This document shows, piece after piece, positions 54,401 to 55,506 of a DNA stretch of 55,506 bases. The notes under the pieces are model-generated. The model saw only the letters and a program-made list of their open reading frames with translations, was not told the DNA's origin and made no database searches. The first letter of the stretch is position 1; each line of letters begins with the position of its first letter. The position numbers and the translations under genes are program-made. This DNA is from Algoriphagus resistens (GTDB taxonomy: Bacteria > Bacteroidota > Bacteroidia > Cytophagales > Cyclobacteriaceae), in assembly GCF_001442615.1 (NCBI RefSeq), contig NZ_LMXN01000023.1:1-55506 (forward strand), read 5' to 3'.

Positions 54401-55506
54401 GAAAGTCTGGACAGAAGCACTGAACTGACGGTGACCCAGGATCAGATGGATGCCGGCAGAATTGTCAACAATGCGACAGCCGAAGGGACTACTTCGGCTG
54501 GTAGAGTCCTGACCGACAATGACAGGGCAATAGTTCTTGGAAGAAGAAGTGGAGAGATCTCAGTAGAGAAAACAGCCAATGATACAGATTACAACAATGA
54601 AGGTGATGTACTGAGCTATACCATCGTGGTGAGCAATACAGGTAATGTGACATTGAGCGATGTGACGGTGGAAGATCCGCTGACAGGAATGAATGAAGGA
54701 ATTGCTACCCTGGTACCGGATGAATCTCAGTCCTTCACTACTTATTATACAGTGACACAAGTCGACCTGGATACGGGAGTGGTTGAGAATACGGTGACTG
54801 CCGATGGTCTGACACCGATCAGCCGTACTGTGACCGATACAGATGATGCAATAGTTGAGGGTACAAAAGCCCCAAGTTTGGAAGTGGTAAAAACAGCCAA
54901 TGAAGCAGAATACGATGAAGTCGGTGATGTTATCCCTTACACCATTGTGGTGACCAATACAGGTAATGTGACCTTGACGGATGTAACGGTTGTCGATGAC
55001 CTGACCGGATTCTCCAATAATGAGGGGACGTTGGAGACGGGAGAATCGGTGACCATTACAACGACTTATACGGTGACTCAGCAAGATCTGGATTATGGCA
55101 GTATCACTAACCTTGCTTCTGCCACCGGAACCGATCCTGACAGTGGACAGACTGATGACGAGGATGGTACCACTATCGACGGAATTCAAAACCCTGACAT
55201 AGCCATTGAAAAGTTCACCGATGTAGCTTCTTATGATGAATCAGGAGATGTGATTCCATTTGCACTGGTAGTTACCAATACAGGTAATGTAACCTTGACA
55301 GATGTAATAGTGGAAGATCCTCTGACAGGTTATACCGAAAATTTAGGAACACTTGCTCCAGGGGAGTCAATAACTACGACTACAAGTTACACAGTAACTC
55401 AAGCGGATGTGGATAATGGAAGCTTTAGCAATACGGGCTCGGCTACAGGAACGGATCCTAAAGGGGGTGCTGTAATTGATGATGACACCATAGTAGTAAA
55501 TGGCAT
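33413..55506 (+). CDS. Giant secreted DUF11/DUF7507 Ig-like repeat protein, 3' end outside window
   Basis: One open frame of 7,364 codons to the window edge; it may be about 0.75 MDa or more. I read it in frame in most places and checked the phase at many points; the spacing of repeats stays a multiple of three. Start: ATG 33413 gives MKTQLFGKHWIGVLLTFSFF, a good signal peptide; ATG 33353 would put 20 residues before it. Three DUF11-type Ig-like domains follow (about 33560-34640; DLAISLSV, DLSTAKT, DLGITKM). After them come about 64 DUF7507-type domains with the core GDVITYTxxVTNTGNVTL, DPLTGL, LAPGES, YTVTQxDVD and NTATATG. Such proteins in Bacteroidota usually end with a type IX secretion or gliding-motility C-terminal domain, which would be off this window. 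A surface adhesin, biofilm or gliding filament component is likely; the exact role is unknown. Confidence 0.9.
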   Translation, partial: MKTQLFGKHWIGVLLTFSFFLFLQIGVLNASTGKKSEAGIISGILTFAPTDLAISLSVNNPNPILGNNVVFTISVNNNGPNDASGVEVVALLPAGYDYQGDNIGGGVYNAATGIWNIGGVLTGESSSIEITTTVTTTADYEFSAAVTHEEIDTDPENDQAGISIDPVLIADLSTAKTTGNNFPNAGEQLVFTVSVTNNGDYDATNVVVNDQLRSGYTYISDNSEGAYDAGTGDWNLGDLANGSTASIEITVLVNGNGDYGNTATARANQFDPDNSDNQSSITLTPVPQTDLGITKMANNGAPDVGSTVDFTITVNNSGPSPSTGILVSDQLPDGYEYVSDSPSQGTYDEGSGIWTVGNLASGASATLSITARVLEPVSGADFENHTSIIGSNENDPNPANNSASEITTPVSNPSWTLTKSSSDSFENPGDVIVYNIEVENTGNVSISNVMITDSQATSGPEYSSGDTNSNDILEVDETWVFTASYEVTQEDIDNGSFTNSATVTGDPTAGDLEDATGQTTANAILNPSWTLSKSAAESDFDAVGDVINFTIALENTGNVSIQNPIVTDPGASSPPAYLSGDDGDGVLEVGETWEFTATHVVSQEDIDSGGYTNTATASGDLISGSIPDASGQATVPSVQNPSWTISKTPDVPSYTNAGDVITYTIEVENTGNVSVSDVIVSDPQATSVPVFSSGDDNNDNRLSPGEIWVFTASYTVTQDDVDKGSFSNIATVDGNPAGGTLDPESGDATVPAIQTPEWTISKTSNTASYSKPGDVISYTIAVQNTGNVSISKVVVSDPLTNSAPAYQSGDQDNDQELDVNETWVFTAEYTVTQEDVDNGSFNNTASANGDPAGGDLDDVTDDESVPAIQTPKWTISKSVNQDGYGEIGDVLTYEIILSNTGNVSISNVVVNDPQATSGPTYVSGDTNSDNELSVGESWTYTAEHVVNQDDLNAGSFTNEVTASGDPAGGDLENATDDETLVGSQNPKLSISKSVEESGYSEAGEELHYNVTVVNTGNVTLTDLLITDPKVGTSDVYPEFQPGQTVTIPLTYIVTQEDVDRGSLQNTASATATTPNGTTFTLDDSEDIKASQTPRMEVSKSAAEPDYIAVGEVLNYTIILENTGNITINNPQVEDPLATSGPSYETGDEDSDGVLDVGETWVYTATHVVTQQDIDNGSFTNEVTASGDPAAGTLPDEMDEVTVPAIQNPEWEMTKTATNNPKEYASAGDAIEYDIVIANTGNVSIKSVEVFDTGATNPPIYESGDDNDDSILDVGETWTYTASYVVTQEDIDNGSYSNTAEANGISFGGNLPNINDDETVPANQVVDWKITKTPSSDTYTNAGEVITYTFEVENTGNVSISEITLTDPLTSEPAYVSGDSNNNGNIEPDEVWVFTAEYTITQQDINNDSFTNTATAAGTPANGDDLPDSEDSSTIDAILNPDISLDKSVDKVTYDDTGIILNYTVVVRNTGNLTLSDVTIVDDLIDLDESGITLEPGQELTYTGSVTVTQEDLDSGSIINSATASGTDPNGEDVDDSDSTESDADQRPSINVDKTLTSDGYVEAGDVLEYTIAVTNTGNVTLSDVDVIDPLTEMSENIPSLAPGESLVFTTTYTVTVADVDNGSVTNTATASGQDPNGEDIIDDDSQTTNGAESDEITVLKNADKSGYFEAGEVVTYTILVSNTGNSTISDATVVDPLTGLTEDIGTLDPGQTVTYTTTYTVTQVDVDNGTISNTATASGTNSDGEDIQDDDSETINGAKNPELNVNKTQTSGDLVEGEVLEYTIVVTNTGNVTISDIEVTDPSTGLDVNIGYLAPGESYTLTTFHTVTAEDVAAGSFTNTATATGEDPDGNDTSDSDTTTDGGDGPYSELRVTKTVQEIGYTEEGDLLNYTLVVSNRGNDALTDVVVTDPLTGLSETIDLEPGQSQTFNETYTVSQENVDIGFITNTATATGQNTSNETLTDTDSERINGVQTPQIKVEKEASQGGYKSVGDVINYTILVANTGNVTLFDVEITDPLTGLALSEPTIAPGQVLTITESYTVTQEDLDVGVVTNTATAAGEDYYDVQVSGDATENETGARNPKLTLNKTVEESTYTNPGDELHYTLVVTNAGNLTVFDTDVTDPFTGFEETVPELAPTESATFTFTYEVTQEDIDRGNILNTANATGKDFRGAIVSDEDAVNVPADRQPELIVTKDADIAEFDSPGVEINYNITVTNSGNVTVTNLDVVDLKVSSGPEYVSGDDGDGLLNVNETWTYSASYITTQADVDNGDFDNTVNAGGDLAGGGSTQGSANETVAGIQNPSWTLDKAGIDNPSAYTEVGETLNYSIVLANTGNISISNVNIQDPNATTGPDYLDGDVNTDNVLDVGESWTYTATHIITQQDLDNGQFVNTATAKGSPAGGSIPDLTDSETINAIQNPEWTLTKTSTTLPNSYSAPGNILTYQLELENTGNISISNVDVTDPFVAEGPTYRTGDKDGDDILDVGETWEYAAKYTVNQQDINAGSFTNTATATGTPAGGNLPDAQGEEIVNAIQNPRLEVTKSVEESGYTAVGEVLHYTIVLENIGNVTVYDITASDSKTLLSTEIATMEPGDTRTFQETYTVTQEDVDRGTIENTADATGFDFLGNVVQDDDTELLNGAQSPQITIDKSVQQNSYINAGEALDYTIIVTNTGNITVFDMEVSDDLTGLSTNVATFSPGESVTYTEVYTVTQDDVDNSRIDNTAIAEGTDFNGLPVSDDDLERITGVQNPFISSSKSSPQTTYSFVGEVINYEILINNTGNVSFYTMEINDPKAEVTSENPILIIPAHTTATVTAVHTVTQEDIDAGSYTNQATAEGALKTGVPISTTTNQVTLQAIQNPSLVATKATSTADYDEVGDVIEYTLVVENTGNVTLTNVTVNEPKAVITAGNPVLTLAPTETATITAEHVVTQEDLDAGEYRNQATARGQDPKNNNADASTNEIIVPAIQSPSLASVKRSTTSSYSAVGDVINYDIVVRNTGNVTLTNIVVTDPKATIISGSPIATLAPQQNATVTAEHVVVQADIDAGSYTNQATATGQDTNGGNVNTETNEVTVPAIENPGISIDKTAITTSYSEDGDVISYQVTVINTGNVTLTDVQVIDPLTEMDESIATFAPGATQVFTTTYTTDQVDVDNGSVPNTASVTAVPPASSEISSVNDTDDELVNAIQTPAIEVDKSADKTTFNTPGEVVTYTIVVSNTGNVTLTGVEVTDPLTGLDEAVGTLAPGQSATYTTTITITQADIDNGSISNTAATNGVDPNGDQVNDTDDELINALQNGDIEITKTANPKDFSAPDTEITYMITVENIGNLTLENVSVTDPLTGLDETIEVLAPGQIETYTSTLNTTQEDLDNGSIPNTASAAGQTTQGEDVSDTDDDLVTAQQSGSIEVKKTSSPKFFNAAGEVITYILEVTNTGNVTLDEVELVDPLTNFDKLVGTMAPGETQTFTTHYTLTQADVDNTNLMNTATATGLTPTDEEVSGTDNARIYVVGSPAIEIEKTADPLTFNESGETITYTLAVTNIGNVTLTNVTVIDPLTGTNELVEDGILEPAESKTVTTTYIASQEDLDQGFITNVATVTSLDPDEETVEDSDNARVQGLRSGAIGIEKTANQLTFDEAGDELGYTITVTNEGNVTLTNVEVTDPLTGLTWDVGEMAPGASVSTVTAYSADQDDVNAGLVLNEATATGNTPSDKVVTDQDDARVLSRRSASISIEKTPLRRTYNQAGETIDYELVVSNTGNVTLTAVEVTDPLTGFETAIESMAPAEAKIYTVSYTVTQTDVDRGTIINVATVSGQTPADRTVNDTDNAIVLSRRSASVSITKEADVQTYDEADDVITYTLTATNTGNVTLTNVEVVDPLTQFNTIIPTFAPGESQDFTTSYTITQEDVDNGELPNTASVTGTTPASLTVRDTDDELVRAIQNGEITITKSSDVRTYDAVGNQITYTLVVENTGNVTLSDVEVLDPLTGLTEDVDSLAPGDSVTFTEVYTVNQTDLNAGQIENTAFGSGVTPDGETVEDEDSANVDAIQSGEIELVKEADKATFSETGEVITYTIVVTNTGNVTLTRIYGIDNMTGLSGFIPILQPGESRTFTEAYEVTQDDLDSGIIYNSADANAYTPDGSQVQDSDDTTVIGLQDPEISITKTADPTTYNAPGEVITYTLMVENTGNVTLEDVTVKDPLTSLDRNIGTLEPVESSSITTRYTITQADVDAAEVDNIAEVTGVAPDNSRARDDDEAIVTALLDPAIAIEKSANVSDYDAPGDVIRYTLTITNTGNVTLTDVSVADPLTTLSTNVGVLAPGESTNVIENYTVTQSDIDNGSIYNQATAKGSTPQNTQVTDQDDLTIEAIQLSSIEIEKTTPQTTYDQAGNVIFYTLTVTNTGNVTLTDVVVTDPLTGLTYNAGSFAPNESKNGQTTYTVTQADMDSGEILNTATVVGNDPDDNQVSDDDEITSRANQIGGIEIRKVASPKIFTTAGQEITYTLEVTNVGNVTLTDVTVTDPLTGLTQTVPTLLPEESQQFQTTYTVSQAEVDSGSVNNVATATGTTPYDEMVEDTDNEQIIAVQNGAIEVTKTSSPKFFNSAGEVITYTIEVTNIGNVTLEEVEVNDPLTSFGQTIGTLVPGESERFTTTYTLTQQDVDNTNLVNTATASGMTPDDEQVEDTDNASVYVVGSPAIEITKSVSPQTFDQAGELISYTLTVTNIGNETLTDVTISDPLTSTDENVGTLAPGQSTSITVAYTATQSDLDQGFIINTASVAGTDPDNNEVIDSDNVRVQGLRSGAISIDKKANQLTFDEAGDELGYTITVTNEGNVTLENVEVTDPLTGLTWDVGTMAPGASVSTITSYKVDQDDVDAGLVLNEATATGLTPADRTVTDTDNARVLSKRSGSIAIDKVPIQRTFGEAGEVIDYTLTVTNTGNVTLTEVEVTDPLTGFVTTVPTLAPTANETYTVSYTATQANVNAGLIVNQATATGATPPGRTVSDTDNAVVLSRRSAAIDLSKEADVGIYGAVGDVITYTLTVTNTGNVTLADVGVTDPLTAFGTTIPSLNPTEVQTFTTAYTITQQDLDNGELPNTATASGTSPANRTVADSDDELVTAIQNGEITVTKSADVDAYDSVGDEITYTIVVQNAGNVTLTNVEVVDPLTGLTETLQSLAPGESRTFTAVYEVDQDDIDAGQVENTASANGETPAGDTVEDEDSVIVDALQNGEIDLVKEADKATYTNAGEVIVYTVTITNTGNVTLHSLEVTDPLTGADEPINTLVPSASLSKDFTYTVTQADVDNGQIDNTASVTALDPNENPVEDSDAVTVDAVQEGEIELTKSVNVSTYNEAGDVIRYTVIITNTGNVTLTDVNVTDPLVSLDESYPSMAPGESYTLTSRYTVTQADVDNGQIDNTASVRGNSPNPATVSDEDSVTIIGEQSPAILLEKVADVATFDAADDVITYSLTVTNIGNVTLSNVIVTDPLTSMNEIVPTLTPDEVATFTTTYTILQSNVDSGSVINDANVNGTPPVGPDVTDKDAVEVTALQSGSIDLDKTASPRIFDEPGDVITYTLVVTNTGNLTLTDLNLVDSKLSLDEDFGSLAPGETATYRPSYTITQEDVDGGRIVNTATATGNTSVEDGLVDTDDVTVFRRGTPGIEIQKSATPKLYTQAGEVINYTLTVTNAGNLTINDVIVNDDLTGFSENVGSLAPESMAIRNTTYTVTQADVDNGNITNIATVQGTASNNEVVNDQDDEKVTALTAGLLTIDKTPSPRLYRDAGDKITYTIVINNRGNVTLSNVQVIDPLTGMDVVVGDLAPGASRTFTEDYTVEQDDVDAGLIRNIATATGITPKGRDLNVTDNAVVIALRNGSIAIQKTADVSTYDSTGDVIPYTLVVTNTGNVTLTEVSVTDPQTSLNENIEELAPGESATITTTYTITQEDVDASVFDNVATATGLTPAARTVVSQDDEEVAAILSGSIAIEKVSDISTYDEVGQTATYTITVTNTGNVTLSNVLVQDPKTGLDEVVPTMAPAESLSFTATHVINQDDLDNGFYENIAGTQGTTPQNVNVVDLDTVQIGATQAPSIILEKSADVNTFDEAGDVINYMVVVTNDGNVSLDNVTVSDPKTGSSRNVGIMKPTESATLTVSYTVTQADVDRGSLENVASVTGETPDGSEVEDDDELIIDGVKNPSITIDKNTTATTYVEEGDVIPYSLVVNNTGNVTLTDVSIEDPLTGYMENIGMLTPGESITVTTSYTVSQEDVDNAEVENIATATGTDPDGGDTEDTDNTVTPSTQSPSLTVDKVADVSSYSEAGDVVPYSIVVTNTGNVTLTDVNGMDDLTGLSRNFGTMAPGQSVTVTTNYTVTQADVDTGIIENFATASGTDPNGAPIDDGDGATVDGIKNPSIDVEKATNATTYTEAGGEINYGIVVTNTGNVTLSDVTVEDPLTGLDDNVGTLAPGESATIITAYTVTQEDVDNGSIINLVTATGTDPDGGETEDEDEVIIDGTQNPSIGVVKTADQTTYDEAGTVVSYTLVVTNIGNVTLTDVTVEDPLTELDETVGPGTLTPGESATVLTSYTITQQDVDNGEVVNTVTATGTDTDNNEVTDEDEVIITADQRGEVEINKSSDVTGYDSPGDIITYTLVVTNTGNVTLSNVTVEDPLTRLDQNIGTLAPAEIVTLTESYTVTQAQIDASQVENTATVEGLTPTDDTVSDEDDVTVLALQAAAIEVKKTAAPRIYDAEGDVINYTLVVTNTGNVTLSGVTLEDPLTGYAENIGTMNPGDVLSFTTAYTIVQQDLENGNVLNTVLVGGTAPDNSIVEDDDDVRVFADGEPGIEILKTATPLTYDVAGETISYELIVGNVGNLELYEVVITDPQVIIAPREIATLAVGESTTYTLTRDVTQEDIDNGFFTNTASVSAHDIHAQEVNDTDNATVVARRAAGLKITKSASPNLFDEAGDVITYTLTLTNTGNVTLTDVHVVDPLTGLDAVIPVLEPGESLDRSTELTVTQDQMDAGRIVNNATAEGTTSAGRVLTDNDRAIVLGRRSGEISVEKTANDTDYNNEGDVLSYTIVVSNTGNVTLSDVTVEDPLTGMNEGIATLVPDESQSFTTYYTVTQVDLDTGVVENTVTADGLTPISRTVTDTDDAIVEGTKAPSLEVVKTANEAEYDEVGDVIPYTIVVTNTGNVTLTDVTVVDDLTGFSNNEGTLETGESVTITTTYTVTQQDLDYGSITNLASATGTDPDSGQTDDEDGTTIDGIQNPDIAIEKFTDVASYDESGDVIPFALVVTNTGNVTLTDVIVEDPLTGYTENLGTLAPGESITTTTSYTVTQADVDNGSFSNTGSATGTDPKGGAVIDDDTIVVNG
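34651..55506 (+). repeat. Array of about 64 DUF7507-type repeats, 107-115 aa each
   Basis: Counting the NTGN-type core gives about 64 units, from 34735 to 55279. Units one to five, seven to nine and 17 to 19 are long (about 345 nt) and carry SGDxxxDxxLxxxETW with an Asp-rich loop. Most others are short, and from about 43700 the spacing is almost exactly 321 nt. Repeats end in acidic DxDD stretches and are joined by short linkers such as IQNP or RRS. Individual units are diverged in DNA except in the block described separately. Confidence 0.9.
43618..49192 (+). repeat. Higher-order duplication of about 6.3 repeats, offset 3.53 kb
   Basis: The units with cores at 43706, 44027, 44354, 44675, 44996, 45318 and 45639 match in order those at 47244, 47565, 47887, 48208, 48529, 48850 and 49171, each 3,532-3,538 nt later. 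Private features shared only by the partners include SSPKFFN, YVVGSPAIEI, ANQLTFDEAGDELGYTITV, the RRSA linker, KEADV, GELPNTA and the KEADKAT start. The third pair is nearly identical at DNA level. Confidence 0.85.

Noticed and set aside
34751..55189. Many minus-strand open frames of 60-274 codons opposite the repeat array, with a periodic Cys/Ile/Ser pattern
   Set aside because: They mirror the codon use of the repeats and recur with the 321-nt period; they are shadows of the giant gene, not genes.
43618..55506. Regular spacing resembling a CRISPR array
   Set aside because: The period is about 321 nt, equals 107 codons of a continuous protein frame, and the units are diverged, so it is a protein repeat.

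Overview
The window reads as a chromosomal segment of a Bacteroidota bacterium, most likely a Cytophagales/Cyclobacteriaceae relative (for example the Algoriphagus group). The clues are many lipoproteins with short lipoboxes, DUF4221, DUF4397, DUF2490 and DUF2721 family proteins, a PadR gene paired with a prefix-domain FtsX permease, almost no Shine-Dalgarno sequences, and a giant DUF11/DUF7507 repeat protein. The organism is an inference from gene content; no rRNA or tRNA gene is visible.

Layout. 1-1980: a decayed IS200/IS605-type tnpB with an internal tandem duplication, plus its non-coding 5' side and an end-like hairpin. 2149-6140: three tandem paralogous propeller-like lipoproteins, the second preceded by a tandem array of about 92-bp repeats whose units start like the gene itself. 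6143-12139: an NAD(P)-binding SDR, a PadR regulator with a clear palindromic operator, an 868-aa FtsX-type permease, and two lipoproteins. 12322-16725: an uncharacterised protein of about 600 aa with a TIM-barrel look, a strong 41-nt hairpin, then an ECF sigma factor overlapping a protein that joins a cytoplasmic N-terminus, one transmembrane helix and a beta-barrel-like C-terminus.

17048-25480: a mixed block. It holds a macrolide 2'-phosphotransferase very like Mph(E)/Mph(G), a VOC protein, a DUF4397 lipoprotein, a DinB protein divergent from a YafY/WYL regulator, an MDR oxidoreductase, a lipoprotein of unknown role, and a frameshifted DUF4221-like gene with a truncated lipoprotein leader in front. 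25679-32897: housekeeping and envelope genes: fabG, lpdA, an ECF sigma/RskA-type anti-sigma pair, DUF2490, DUF2721, a GDPD lipoprotein and a threonine aldolase; the last three overlap and look like one operon.

33413-55506: one open reading frame that runs off the window. It has a signal peptide, three DUF11-type domains, and then about 64 tandem Ig-like DUF7507-type repeats of about 107-115 aa, giving at least 7,364 residues. It is most likely a giant secreted or surface adhesin. The array has internal order: long repeats with an Asp-rich loop near the N-terminal side, short 321-nt repeats later, and a block of about 6.3 repeats duplicated 3.53 kb downstream. This gene takes up 40% of the window and is its most striking feature.
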